DNA of 32,102 nucleotides from CAJUOR01 sp964596105. GTDB lineage: Bacteria > Bacillota_I > Bacilli_A > Erysipelotrichales > Coprobacillaceae. Positions 1 to 7,952 of this stretch are shown here, piece after piece. The DNA is taken from the NCBI GenBank assembly GCA_964596105.1, contig CAZQRT010000007.1, forward strand, positions 1 through 32,102, read 5' to 3'. The position numbers and the translations under genes were made by a program. Positions within the stretch are counted from its first letter, which is position 1. Each line of letters begins with the position of its first letter. Under the pieces are notes generated by a model. That model was not told the DNA's origin and searched no databases. It saw nothing but the letters and a program-made list of their open reading frames with translations.

Positions 1-265
1 CACACCACGAAAGGAGAAGATACACGCTTTCCCCGTTTTCGCATACGCCGAAAGAGATCGGGACGGACATCGGGAGGCCAGCCGCCGACATTCTTCTCAT
101 CACAGTAAACTCGCGCTGCTTTTCCGTAAACGATGAAATATTCGAAAGACGAAGCAAAAACCTCTCCCCGTCTTTTGTTTCCGCATAATATTTTTTATCA
201 CCCGACCAGCCTTTATGGATCGGCTCTACTTTCACAAAGCTGTCAAAACTCGGAGTATCTCTCAT
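1..265 (-). CDS. Aminoglycoside phosphotransferase-like kinase, N-terminal part (runs off the window)
   Basis: Reading the minus strand from an ATG at 265 gives 88 uninterrupted codons to the window edge. The protein begins MRDTPSFDSFVKVEPIHKGW, followed by GDKKYYAETKDGERFLLRLS and a segment ending ENGESVYLLLSW. The pattern is the N-lobe of the APH/choline-kinase fold: a strand with the nucleotide-binding loop (GWSGDKKYY), then FLLRLS as the strand with the basic residue, then a helix (KQREFTVMRRM) and the strand leading to the hinge. A GAGG Shine-Dalgarno lies 7-8 bases upstream of the ATG. Such proteins phosphorylate small molecules, sometimes aminoglycosides, but the substrate cannot be told here because the catalytic HGD and DxD motifs lie beyond the edge. 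It follows traX on the same strand with 60 bases between them. Confidence 0.75.
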   Translation of the reverse strand, partial: MRDTPSFDSFVKVEPIHKGWSGDKKYYAETKDGERFLLRLSNISSFTEKQREFTVMRRMSAAGLPMSVPISFGVCENGESVYLLLSWC

Positions 266-325
266 TTGCTACCTCACGACACAATTCCGATTTACCGTTA
301 CACACGGAAACTTATCATTTATTCT

Positions 326-1069
326 CTAAAAAATGATTGGTATGTTTCCATGCAATGCCATCCTGATAAAACCTATCACCACAAGGTGCGCGGGATAGTA
401 AATGTAGAAAAGCCATTTCATTCCCTTCCATTCCCCGCGTTCGCCGTTATATCTCGCCAGAATCGGAATGGAGAGGAACGTGAAGACTTGCAGGAATCCG
501 TATACGTGGTCTAAAAAGATGAAATGAACTGCCGCATAAACGCAAGACCAGACGACGATATCTCTTGCCTGTTCCTTAAAATTTCCTCTGTGCTCGTACA
601 GGAAAAACGGACAAATAACCGCAATCGTAGACCAGTCAGACGGAAAAGAGACGAGGCATATAGCAATCATGCTGACAATCTTTGCCCATGAAGGAATACC
701 ATCATGATTCCAGATAAAAATCAGTACAACTGCCCATGCCAATGACCACATTACACTTGTTTGGTTAAACACACCAGTAGAGAGCGGAAGGGGTGAAATC
801 CCGAAAGCAAAGCAATACGCAAAATGTGACACGATCGAAAACAAGAACAGCCTGCCAGCGTACTTTCCGACATTGTGAGTGTGACTGTACCCCTCCGCAA
901 TGAAAAACCACATGATGGGAGCGGTCAATCTGCCGATGATGTGAAGAGCAACTACATACCAGGTTTTCTGCATTCCGGGAAAGAATGCCCACGCCAAATG
1001 GTCTATCGTCATAGCGATTATGGCGATAAGTTTAATTTGATTGGAGTTTAACCCTTTTTCTTTAGCCAT
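326..1069 (-). CDS. TraX family membrane protein
   Basis: This 247-residue, strongly hydrophobic protein opens with GLNSNQIKLIAIIAMTIDHL, the typical start of the TraX family (named after the F-plasmid pilin acetylase). The first helix carries the conserved IDH motif, and about seven more membrane segments follow, ending in a YPAHLVVIG segment typical of the family. In Bacillota these are chromosomal polytopic proteins of unknown function, and the fold is related to membrane acyltransferases. An AAGGAA sits almost against the ATG at 1069, and a stronger GAGGAGGG lies about 15 bases upstream, so initiation may be weak. It lies between the AlbA-type regulator (72 bases upstream) and the kinase-like gene downstream, all leftward, so the three may be co-transcribed. 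No conjugation genes are nearby, so a role in pilus modification is not supported. Confidence 0.85.
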   Translation of the reverse strand: MAKEKGLNSNQIKLIAIIAMTIDHLAWAFFPGMQKTWYVVALHIIGRLTAPIMWFFIAEGYSHTHNVGKYAGRLFLFSIVSHFAYCFAFGISPLPLSTGVFNQTSVMWSLAWAVVLIFIWNHDGIPSWAKIVSMIAICLVSFPSDWSTIAVICPFFLYEHRGNFKEQARDIVVWSCVYAAVHFIFLDHVYGFLQVFTFLSIPILARYNGERGEWKGMKWLFYIYYPAHLVVIGFIRMALHGNIPIIF

Positions 1070-1141
1070 TTCCTTGAAAACTTACCCTCCTCAAGCCTCC
1101 GGTTTTTCATAAAATTGCTCGAAACTCTGCATATATCTATC

Positions 1142-2314
1142 CTAAAACGGTACTATAATACGGAACACATCACCCTCAACAAACTGGGGCTCTTGGCCAG
1201 AGTACATCTTTGAATATTTGTATGTGTTTCTCATGCCGGAGCCAGGTTCAGCGGTAAGGCCGATTTCACGGAACACCTTTGATATTGGGGGATTTTTAGG
1301 AAACGGTTCAAAGGTGGTTAGATTCAGCACGCCTTGCCTGAGGGAAAGACTGGCGTTTTCGGTATAAATTCGTGTCTTTTCGATTACCAGTTTTGCCACA
1401 TAGCCACTCGAGAAATCGCGGTGCATAAGCAGGTTCGAGACAATCTCGCGTAAAATTTGATCCCTTGCACTGACATTCTGGATGCCATCCATATGGAAAG
1501 AATCGTTAAGGTGCTTTTTACCAAAAGCCATGAGCCTGTCGTAACTTTCGATCAGATTGGTAATAACCACATCGCGGTCATCGTAATGGTCCGTGTCAAA
1601 AACCCTGAAGATAGCGTCTGTCTTATGTTGCGGAAGAACCGACATGATCGTGCTGTCCTGTCCGAATATCAAAATGCCTGCGAGGGTAATGCCTTCTTTC
1701 TGTGTCTGTTCATCGGTCAAAATCAATCCCGCGCTGCGAAGAAGCTGCTCATCGGACATGGAACGCCACGGATGGTGTGTGTCACGGGCACGGGTCATAT
1801 TCCTGGCACGAGTGATTAAGTCAGAACGAAGATCAGAAATTTTGAACGCTGGGAATGCTTTGTTTACGTAATAGGTGCCGCTTTTTATGGCATAGAGCCG
1901 GAAAACTTCACCAGAGTAGTTCGTGATATCTATATCAGAATCATATTTTCTGTCATAGATCCGCCCATTGCAGCGGCAGACTTCCTGTGCCGCCGGTACC
2001 CTGATATACAGGATGTGCCTGCCATCGATCTCGTATTCAACGGGAGTTAGGTGGAGTGTTGGATACATCTTCTTTTCGTTATTAACGGAGGTCACGAATT
2101 CCCTTTTGATCTTATTGATTTTGTCCTCCTCAATACCGAGGATCTCACTGTTGTCGTTTACACCGAGAAAGATATGACCGCCATCTCTGTTTGAAAAGGC
2201 ACAGACGGTTTTGTAGACATCCTTTGTGATTGCGTTTCTTGATTTTTTGAACTCCACGGTGATGCTCTCACCGCCTTGAATCAGTTTCAATAGTTCTTGT
2301 GGCAGCTGTGGCAT
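1142..2314 (-). CDS. AlbA_2/Schlafen-type DNA-binding regulator with ATPase-like C-terminal domain
   Basis: A protein of 390 residues if started at the ATG at 2314, which has AAGGAGG 8 bases upstream. A longer reading from 2362 would start inside the likely -10 box and is rejected. The N-terminal part (about residues 1-130) contains GESITVEFKKS, the GGHIFLGVND segment and EYEIDGRHILYIRVP, the hallmark of the AlbA_2/Schlafen putative DNA-binding domain. The middle and C-terminal part carries ILREIVSNLLMHRDF and PGSGMRN, matching the HATPase_c_4 domain of these regulators (helix with E..SN..HRD, then the G-x-G loop). Proteins of this kind are annotated as transcriptional regulators or helicase-related proteins, often in accessory DNA. 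The target is unknown. It is probably the first gene of the leftward block. Confidence 0.85.
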   Translation of the reverse strand: MPQLPQELLKLIQGGESITVEFKKSRNAITKDVYKTVCAFSNRDGGHIFLGVNDNSEILGIEEDKINKIKREFVTSVNNEKKMYPTLHLTPVEYEIDGRHILYIRVPAAQEVCRCNGRIYDRKYDSDIDITNYSGEVFRLYAIKSGTYYVNKAFPAFKISDLRSDLITRARNMTRARDTHHPWRSMSDEQLLRSAGLILTDEQTQKEGITLAGILIFGQDSTIMSVLPQHKTDAIFRVFDTDHYDDRDVVITNLIESYDRLMAFGKKHLNDSFHMDGIQNVSARDQILREIVSNLLMHRDFSSGYVAKLVIEKTRIYTENASLSLRQGVLNLTTFEPFPKNPPISKVFREIGLTAEPGSGMRNTYKYSKMYSGQEPQFVEGDVFRIIVPF

Positions 2315-2360
2315 GATCAGCACCTCCTTGCGAGTATCGTTTTTTACCAGGTGCAGATAC

Positions 2361-2369
2361 ATTGTACCA
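2361..2369 (-). promoter_or_regulatory. Extended -10 promoter for the AlbA_2 regulator
   Basis: On the minus strand the bases read TGGTACAAT, an extended -10 element. Transcription would start near 2354, giving a leader of about 40 bases to the ATG at 2314. No good -35 is visible. Confidence 0.5.
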
Positions 2370-2474
2370 TAACTGAAATTAAAAATGAGGAAACATCTTA
2401 GCGGGAATGTCTATTGTTTAAAGTATCTTTGTATTGCGATCAGTATTATCTAAAGTTCCCCAGTCAAAGAATAA

Positions 2475-2519
2475 AAAAGATCGAAAAGCCCTCTATTTAT
2501 GAGGATATTTCGATCTTTT
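2475..2519. repeat. Long inverted repeat, terminator-like, between divergent genes
   Basis: A 12-bp perfect outer stem (AAAAGATCGAAA at 2475-2486 with its complement at 2508-2519) encloses an imperfect bulge, an inner CCTC/GAGG stem and a 7-base loop. A-rich and T-rich arms make it resemble a bidirectional terminator, although the T run is short. It sits in the 390-base stretch between the start of the leftward regulator gene and the start of the DUF2207 gene, where no terminator is needed for known genes. The rest of that stretch holds only the promoters listed here and no convincing gene. Confidence 0.6.
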
Positions 2520-2590
2520 CTTATACGAGAAATGTAGCATGTAATCGTTACTTCAAATATTTTTTTCTCATCATGTTTAGTTTAATACAA

Positions 2591-2599
2591 TGGTATAAT
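2591..2599 (+). promoter_or_regulatory. Extended -10 promoter (TGGTATAAT)
   Basis: TGGTATAAT is identical to the element in front of typA and the 7953 gene. It lies 106 bases upstream of the DUF2207 start. A 7-codon open frame (ATG at 2619, stop at 2640-2642) with a GGGGAG site 6 bases ahead of it follows directly and could be a leader peptide or chance. Confidence 0.5.
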
Positions 2600-2671
2600 A
2601 AAGTTCGGGGAGTATGTCATGAAAACATTTTTACAGCCTTAACACTTTAAAAACACCTCAGGGGCATGATT

Positions 2672-2682
2672 TATGATAGAAT
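2672..2682 (+). promoter_or_regulatory. Possible second -10 for the DUF2207 gene
   Basis: The overlapping hexamers TATGAT (2672-2677) and TAGAAT (2677-2682, preceded by TGA) lie 23-33 bases upstream of the ATG at 2705. The only -35 candidates are poor (TTTAAA at 2646 with a 20-base spacer). Confidence 0.35.
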
Positions 2683-2704
2683 AGACGCGATAGGGGGCGG
2701 GAAC

Positions 2705-4339
2705 ATGAAAAAGCTCGGGCTGGTTTTGATGGTGATACTCATGCTGGGAGGCTTTATCCTGCCAGTCAAGGCGGATGATGTCGATATCTCGCGCTGTGTG
2801 GTGGACGCGGATATTCATGATGACGGCAGCGTAAGCATCACTGAACAGTGGATGGTTGATTTTGACGGTTATTATACCCGCTTTGAGCGGAATATTCCCG
2901 TCAATTCCGGAGAAAACATAAGGGATATCCGGGTGCTGGTGGACGGCCGGGAAAGTCAGATGCTCTACGGGGAAGATGACAGCCGCCCTGACGGTTATTT
3001 TGGTTATGAACAATATTCCGACAGCAGTACCCTGGCCATCTATATGCGCGCCGATGATGAACGCATGAACTTCACGATCGCTTATACTTTGACCGGAGTC
3101 ATTCACGCTTATCAGGACGTCGCCGAGTTCAATTTCAATATGGTGGGACCGGACTGGGATTTACCAATCTATGATGTTTCCGGAACCGTGACCTTTGATC
3201 CCGTTAATGACCGGGAAAATGATATTCACGTCTGGGGGCACGGCCCGTCCAGCGGTGAGGTCACCATCACCTCGAACGCTTCCATTGCCTACAGCTGCCC
3301 GGAATTATCCGATCATACCGCTTTAAATATCCGNNNNNNNNNNNNNNNNNNNNNNNNNNNNNNNNNNNNNNNNNNNNNNNNNNNNNNNNNNNNNNNNNNN
3401 NNNNNNNNNNNNNNNNNNNNNNNNNNNNNNNNNGAAGTCATCGATTTAATGAATTACCAGAAACATCAATACAAGGAAGATAATAAATTCGCCGCTACGC
3501 TGATGTCTTTGTGCTTAAAAGGCGCGTTGAGCTTTGAAGAAGAAGACTCTTCGGAAACCGCCGCCATGCGCCTGCATCCCGAGGTTTTTGAAACCCTGAC
3601 CTTAAAACGTCATGAACGACTCCTCTATGAATTTATTGAAGACGCCTCCCGGGATGATCTCGTCACCTTTGCCGAGATCGAGCGCATGATTAATAGATCA
3701 CGGGAAAGAGCCTCTGTCCGGCTTGACAACTTCCGCCAGGCCAGTACGGCTCTGGTGGAAAAAGGCGGCTATTTTGATTTGAACATCGACAAGAAAAGCA
3801 TGTATCTCGTCAGTATCCTGGCGTTTTCCGCGGGATTTTTGATGGTCTTTTTTCCGCTTCTCGGGCTCCCGGTATTTCTTTCCGGTTTTGTCTGCCTGTA
3901 TATGACCATCCGCACCAAATCCTACAGTCAGAAAGGCGTCAACCACTATGCCTTATGGTCCGCCTTTAAAAGATTCCTGGATGATTTAACCCTCATGGAC
4001 GAAAAGACATTGCCCGAGCTGGCGATGTGGGACGAGTATCTGGTCTATGCCGTCGCCTTCGGTATCGGCAAAAAGGTTTTAAAAGCCTTACCGGATATCT
4101 ATCCTGATTTCTATGAAAGTGATTTTTACCGCTACAGCTACATTCATGTCTTTTACCATCATCACCGGGTCAATTTCTCTTCGATGGATCATCTCACCAG
4201 CATGTCCTCGGCCCTGGCGACCGCCGCGCACTACAGAGCCAACAGCAGCGGTTCGGGCGGCAGCTTCTCCTCAGGCGGGGGAGGCGGCTATGCCGGCGGC
4301 GGCAGCTCTTCGGGCGGCGGGGGCGGCAGCTTCAGCTAA
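2705..4339 (+). CDS. DUF2207 family membrane protein (interrupted by an assembly gap)
   Basis: Starting at the ATG at 2705 (GGGGGCGGG just upstream), the protein has a signal peptide (MKKLGLVLMVILMLGGFILP) and an extracellular beta-rich domain (VDADIHDDGSVSITEQW and GPDWDLPIYDV) typical of the DUF2207 family. After the gap comes a cytosolic-type helical region (YKEDNKFAATLMSLCLKGAL), a hydrophobic hairpin around YLVSILAFSAGFLMVFFPLL, and a glycine/serine-rich tail (SSGGGGGYAGGGSSSGGGGG) that is common in this family. The 100 N at 3334-3433 fall where the first transmembrane helix and its linker belong, so the true protein is probably longer than the 544 codons shown. The reading frame agrees on both sides if the real gap length leaves remainder 1 on division by 3. 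Function unknown; it is a predicted cell-envelope protein. An alternative start at 2666 lacks a good ribosome site. Confidence 0.85.
   Translation: MKKLGLVLMVILMLGGFILPVKADDVDISRCVVDADIHDDGSVSITEQWMVDFDGYYTRFERNIPVNSGENIRDIRVLVDGRESQMLYGEDDSRPDGYFGYEQYSDSSTLAIYMRADDERMNFTIAYTLTGVIHAYQDVAEFNFNMVGPDWDLPIYDVSGTVTFDPVNDRENDIHVWGHGPSSGEVTITSNASIAYSCPELSDHTALNIXXXXXXXXXXXXXXXXXXXXXXXXXXXXXXXXXXEVIDLMNYQKHQYKEDNKFAATLMSLCLKGALSFEEEDSSETAAMRLHPEVFETLTLKRHERLLYEFIEDASRDDLVTFAEIERMINRSRERASVRLDNFRQASTALVEKGGYFDLNIDKKSMYLVSILAFSAGFLMVFFPLLGLPVFLSGFVCLYMTIRTKSYSQKGVNHYALWSAFKRFLDDLTLMDEKTLPELAMWDEYLVYAVAFGIGKKVLKALPDIYPDFYESDFYRYSYIHVFYHHHRVNFSSMDHLTSMSSALATAAHYRANSSGSGGSFSSGGGGGYAGGGSSSGGGGGSFS
3334..3433. 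other. Assembly gap (100 N) inside the DUF2207 gene
   Basis: A run of exactly 100 N, the usual placeholder for unknown length. Flanking sequences are not repeats of each other. By family architecture the missing part should contain a transmembrane helix and linker, probably more than 33 residues. Confidence 0.95.
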
Positions 4340-4350
4340 TCGCTTTTGCG

Positions 4351-4378
4351 TTGTTTTATCCTTAAAACATGGTATAAT
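4351..4378 (+). promoter_or_regulatory. Promoter of typA
   Basis: TTGTTT (4351-4356), 16 bases, then TATAAT (4373-4378) preceded by TGG. The transcript would start about 20 bases before the typA ATG. Confidence 0.65.
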
Positions 4379-4405
4379 GGGGCGGTTGATAAGGGGATGA
4401 TAACC

Positions 4406-6235
4406 ATGGAAATCAGAAATATCGCGATCATCGCTCACGTTGATCACGGCAAAACGACGCTGGTTGATCAGCTGTTAAAACAGTCTGACACCCTGAGGGA
4501 TAATGAACAGATCGCGGAAAGAGCCCTGGACAGCAATGACCTGGAGCGCGAACGGGGCATTACCATCCTGGCGAAAAACACCGCGATTCGCTATAAAGAC
4601 TGCCTCATCAATATCCTCGACACCCCCGGCCACGCTGACTTTGGCGGGGAAGTGGAAAGAATCATGAGCATGGTTGACGGCGTTTTGCTTGTGGTTGACG
4701 CTTATGAAGGCACCATGCCGCAAACCCGCTTTGTCTTAAAAAAAGCCCTTGAAGCCAAGGTCAAACCGATCGTCGTCATCAATAAAGTGGACCGTCCGGT
4801 GGTGCGCATTCCCGAGGTCATGGACGAGGTTTTAGAACTGTTCATGGAACTCGGCGCCGATGATGAACAGCTTGATTTCAAAACCGTCTACGCTTCGGCA
4901 CTGCTGGGAACAACCAGCCTGTCGCCGGATCCAGCCACCCAGCAAAAAACGATGGATCCTCTGTTTGACATGATCATGCGGGAAGTTCCCGCCCCACAGG
5001 TGACCATGACCGGGGGCCTGCAGTTTCAGCCGGTCCTTCTGGATTATAACGACTATGTCGGAAGAATCGGCATCGGACGAGTTACCAGAGGGGAAATCAA
5101 AGTCAATGAAATGGTATCCTGCTGCCGTCTGGACGGCAGTATCAAAACCTTCCGCGTGCAGAAGCTGTTCGGCTTTTTAGGTCTGCACCGCATTGAGATC
5201 GAAGCGGCCCACGCCGGTGATATTATCGCCATCGCCGGTCTCGCCGATATCGGCGTCGGCGAAACCATCTGCGACATCGGCGCGGAAGATCCCCTGCCCG
5301 CGATTCATATCGATGAACCGACGATTGAAATGGTGTTCGGCACCAATACCTCGCCCTTTGCCGGCCGCGAAGGGAAATTAGTCACCGCCTCGAAAATTGA
5401 AGACCGCCTGATGCGCGAAGTTAACCGCGATGTCAGCCTGCGTGTCACCCGCGTCAACAACGCTGAGGAGTGGGTGGTCGCCGGACGCGGGGAACTGCAT
5501 CTGTCGATCCTGATTGAAACCATGCGCCGCGAAGGCTTTGAACTGGAAGTATCAAGGCCTCACGTCATCTTAAAAACCATCGACGGCGTCGAGTGCGAAC
5601 CGTACGAAGACGTCTGGATTGAAACCCCCGACGACTGTATCGGCAACGTCATTGAATCCCTCGGCTTAAGAAGAGGAATCCTCATCGACATGAACGAGGC
5701 CCAGGGCCAGACCAAGGTCCACTACCATGTTCCCAGCCGCGGCATGATCGGGTTCATGACCAACTTTCTGACCATGACGAGAGGCTACGGCATCATCTCC
5801 CATACCTTTATGGAATACCGCCCCGTTGACGGCGGCACCGTCGGGGAAAGAAACCTCGGCGTGCTGATCTCCATCGATGAAGGCCAGACCACCGCCTATG
5901 CTCTGGGCAGTGTCGAGTCGCGCGGCGTCATGTTTGTCGAGCCGGGAACGAATGTCTATGAAGGCATGATCGTCGGCGAGCACAGCCGGGAAAACGATTT
6001 AACGGTCAACGTCACAAGAGCCAAACAGATGACCAATACCCGCTCCAGTACCAAAGACACGACCGTCGTGCTCAAAAAACCGCGCCTCATGGGCCTGGAA
6101 GCCTGCCTTGACTACATCAATGATGATGAATTAGTGGAAGTGACGCCGCAGTCGATCCGCTTAAGAAAACGGCTGCTGACGGAAAATGACCGCCGCAAGG
6201 CCTACGTGCGCAAAATGTCCAAGGAAAACGCTTGA
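4406..6235 (+). CDS. typA: Ribosome-associated translational GTPase TypA/BipA
   Basis: A 609-residue protein, the usual length for TypA. It starts MEIRNIAIIAHVDHGKTTL with AAGGGG 9 bases upstream; the in-frame ATGs at 4346 and 4397 are rejected, the first lying before the promoter -10. GTPase motifs are in order: G1 AHVDHGKTT (residues 10-18), G2 RGITI, G3 DTPGHADFGGE and G4 NKVDRP. They are followed by the EF-G-like beta barrel, domain III (GRGELHLSILIETMRREGFE), the EF-G C-terminal-like domain (RGMIGFMTNFLTMTRGYG) and the TypA-specific C-terminal domain ending near TPQSIRLRKR. BipA is a ribosome-bound GTPase needed for 50S assembly and growth at low temperature. It has its own promoter and no visible terminator; the promoter of the next gene overlaps its stop codon. 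Confidence 0.97.
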   Translation: MEIRNIAIIAHVDHGKTTLVDQLLKQSDTLRDNEQIAERALDSNDLERERGITILAKNTAIRYKDCLINILDTPGHADFGGEVERIMSMVDGVLLVVDAYEGTMPQTRFVLKKALEAKVKPIVVINKVDRPVVRIPEVMDEVLELFMELGADDEQLDFKTVYASALLGTTSLSPDPATQQKTMDPLFDMIMREVPAPQVTMTGGLQFQPVLLDYNDYVGRIGIGRVTRGEIKVNEMVSCCRLDGSIKTFRVQKLFGFLGLHRIEIEAAHAGDIIAIAGLADIGVGETICDIGAEDPLPAIHIDEPTIEMVFGTNTSPFAGREGKLVTASKIEDRLMREVNRDVSLRVTRVNNAEEWVVAGRGELHLSILIETMRREGFELEVSRPHVILKTIDGVECEPYEDVWIETPDDCIGNVIESLGLRRGILIDMNEAQGQTKVHYHVPSRGMIGFMTNFLTMTRGYGIISHTFMEYRPVDGGTVGERNLGVLISIDEGQTTAYALGSVESRGVMFVEPGTNVYEGMIVGEHSRENDLTVNVTRAKQMTNTRSSTKDTTVVLKKPRLMGLEACLDYINDDELVEVTPQSIRLRKRLLTENDRRKAYVRKMSKENA

Positions 6236-6261
6236 TCTTTCAAAAAAAACCGGTATATAAT
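6232..6261 (+). promoter_or_regulatory. Promoter of the DUF6465-like gene
   Basis: TTGATC (6232-6237, overlapping the typA stop), 18 bases, TATAAT (6256-6261). Confidence 0.55.
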
Positions 6262-6292
6262 AAAAAACGTATTCTAGTGGGAGGGATTTTTT

Positions 6293-6502
6293 ATGAAAAC
6301 AACGATCACCGTGCAGTTTCAAAACAAGGAAGTATCCATTGACGACGCTTTGAAACAGGCCAAAGCCCAGATGAAAGCCGAGGGTGTGAAGGTCAGCAAA
6401 CTGTTAAACCTCAATCTGTATGTGAAACCGGAAGAGGCCGCGGTTTATTATGTCGCGACCAAAGCCGATAACACCGAAATCAAGGGCTCGCTGTCTATCT
6501 AG
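6293..6502 (+). CDS. Small DUF6465-like protein
   Basis: A 69-residue protein with GGGAGGG 7 bases before the ATG. The sequence has a beta-strand start (TTITVQFQNKEVSIDD), a helix (ALKQAKAQMKAEG), and the segment LYVKPEEAAVYYVATKAD that resembles the DUF6465 family of Bacillota, where the conserved core reads roughly LYVKPE..AYYV. No function is known for that family. It has its own promoter and an intrinsic terminator directly after the stop, so it is a monocistronic unit. The family assignment comes from the C-terminal half only. Confidence 0.75.
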   Translation: MKTTITVQFQNKEVSIDDALKQAKAQMKAEGVKVSKLLNLNLYVKPEEAAVYYVATKADNTEIKGSLSI

Positions 6503-6508
6503 GCACAA

Positions 6509-6533
6509 AAAAAACGGCTTGGCCGTTTTTTAA
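6509..6533. terminator. Bidirectional intrinsic terminator
   Basis: An A run, CGGC, a 3-base loop, GCCG and a T run. The A and T runs let it serve both the rightward DUF6465-like gene and the leftward MATE gene, whose stop codon (6530-6532) lies inside the arm. Confidence 0.85.
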
Positions 6534-7867
6534 TTTGTCCTTAAATACTTTTCCCGGCTTAAAAAGAAAGCCGCCAGTAAAAAGGAAACTGTTTCCGCGA
6601 TCGGGACCGCGTAGAAAATTCCATACAGGCCGAAAAATCTGGCGAGGATGACAATCATCGGGATGAGGATGATAACCTGTCTGGTCAGATTGAGAAAACT
6701 GGCGATTTTCACCTTGCCGACAGCCTGGAAATAATTGGACATGATGATGCCCATGCCGGTCAGAGGCAGGGCCATAAACCACGTTCTTAAAGCCCTGGTG
6801 CCAAGGGAGATAATCTCGGGATCGCTGTTAAACAGGCTGATGATGAGCTTCGGGAAAAACATGACCGCGATATAGCCGCAGGAGGCGATGATCAAACCGC
6901 CTAAAGTGGCATACTTCAGGGTCTCTTTCACCCGGGCGGGCTGCCCGGCCCCGAAATTATAGCTGATCAACGGCTGCTGGCCTTGCGATAATCCGGTGAT
7001 CGGCATCAAAAGCAGGGTCTGGAAACTGGTGATGATGCCGACCGTCGATAGCGCGATATCCCCGCCGTAACGGCCGACGGTGCCGTTTAAGATGACATTC
7101 AAAAGGCTGTTTGACAGCTGCATTAAAAACATCGGCGTGCCCGTGGTCATGATGCCGGTCATGAAATGCCAGTCTGGTATTAAGCTGGCCTTATTGACCG
7201 GTAAGATGCAGCGTTTGGAGAAAAGGAAAGCCAGCTGCCAGACGGCGCTTAAGAGCTGTCCGCCGATGGTGGCCAGGGCGGCGCCTTCCATGCCCATATG
7301 AAAACGCACGATGAGAATATAATCGAAAAGAATATTAAATCCCGCCCCGATCAGCTGGCTGATCATGGCGTTTTTGGGATTGCCCTGGGCGCGCGAGAAG
7401 TTGTTGCCGCACATGGAAACGGCCTGGAACACGGCCCCGTACAAGATGATGGAGAGATAAGCTCTGGCGTGGGGATAAACCTGGGCGCTGGCCCCTAATA
7501 TTTCGAGCAGCGGGCGCATGAAGAGATTGCCGGCAATCATGAAGATGAGGCCGAAACCAACCGCCAGCAATAAAGCGTTGCCCATATAGCGGCGCGCGTC
7601 CTCTCTTTCCTGGCGGCCTAAAGCGATCGAGAAACGGGTCGCGCCGCCCTGTCCGACCATTAAGCTAAGGGCCATTAAGATCAGGGTGACAGGATAGGTG
7701 ACGGTGATCCCCGCCAGGCCAACCGCGCCTAACTGCGGGGCGTTGCCGATAAACATGCGGTCGACGATATTGTAGATCGCGTTCACCAGCATGCCAATCA
7801 TCGCCGGTACGGAAAACTCCACCAGGAGCTTTAAGATTTTATCGCTTCGCATGCGCTGTTCATTCAC
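6530..7867 (-). CDS. MATE family multidrug/sodium antiporter
   Basis: A 445-residue polytopic protein, a normal MATE length, with about twelve membrane helices in two homologous halves. Family-typical segments include FSVPAMIGMLVNAIYNIVDR near the N-terminus, IGNAPQLGAVGLAGITVTYP, LMVGQGGATRFSIALG, and in the second half GLSQGQQPLISYNFGAGQP. MATE proteins export organic cations using a sodium or proton gradient; the substrate cannot be deduced. The ATG at 7867 is preceded directly by an in-frame stop, so it is the most upstream start. The nearest Shine-Dalgarno (AAAGGA) is rather far, about 14 bases. A consensus promoter on the minus strand drives it, divergent from the 7953 gene. Confidence 0.93.
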   Translation of the reverse strand: MNEQRMRSDKILKLLVEFSVPAMIGMLVNAIYNIVDRMFIGNAPQLGAVGLAGITVTYPVTLILMALSLMVGQGGATRFSIALGRQEREDARRYMGNALLLAVGFGLIFMIAGNLFMRPLLEILGASAQVYPHARAYLSIILYGAVFQAVSMCGNNFSRAQGNPKNAMISQLIGAGFNILFDYILIVRFHMGMEGAALATIGGQLLSAVWQLAFLFSKRCILPVNKASLIPDWHFMTGIMTTGTPMFLMQLSNSLLNVILNGTVGRYGGDIALSTVGIITSFQTLLLMPITGLSQGQQPLISYNFGAGQPARVKETLKYATLGGLIIASCGYIAVMFFPKLIISLFNSDPEIISLGTRALRTWFMALPLTGMGIIMSNYFQAVGKVKIASFLNLTRQVIILIPMIVILARFFGLYGIFYAVPIAETVSFLLAAFFLSREKYLRTN

Positions 7868-7890
7868 GCGGCATCATCCTTTCCGGCGCC

Positions 7891-7919
7891 ATTATACGGG
7901 GTGGCAGGAAAATTGTCAA
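7891..7919 (-). promoter_or_regulatory. Consensus sigma-70/SigA promoter of the MATE gene
   Basis: Minus strand: TTGACA (7919-7914), 17 bases, TATAAT (7896-7891). Both hexamers and the spacer match consensus exactly, the strongest promoter seen in the window. Confidence 0.85.
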
Positions 7920-7921
7920 TA

Positions 7922-7930
7922 TGGTATAAT
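7922..7930 (+). promoter_or_regulatory. Extended -10 promoter of the methyltransferase-like gene
   Basis: TGGTATAAT ends 22 bases before the ATG at 7953. Its -35 region overlaps the upstream part of the MATE promoter, so the two divergent promoters likely compete for polymerase. Confidence 0.6.
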
Positions 7931-7952
7931 AAGAGAGAAAGAAGGGCTTGAT

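Noticed and set aside
2414..2650. 78-codon plus-strand frame in the intergenic region
   Set aside because: It runs through the inverted repeat and the promoter, has no ribosome site and an AT-driven composition.
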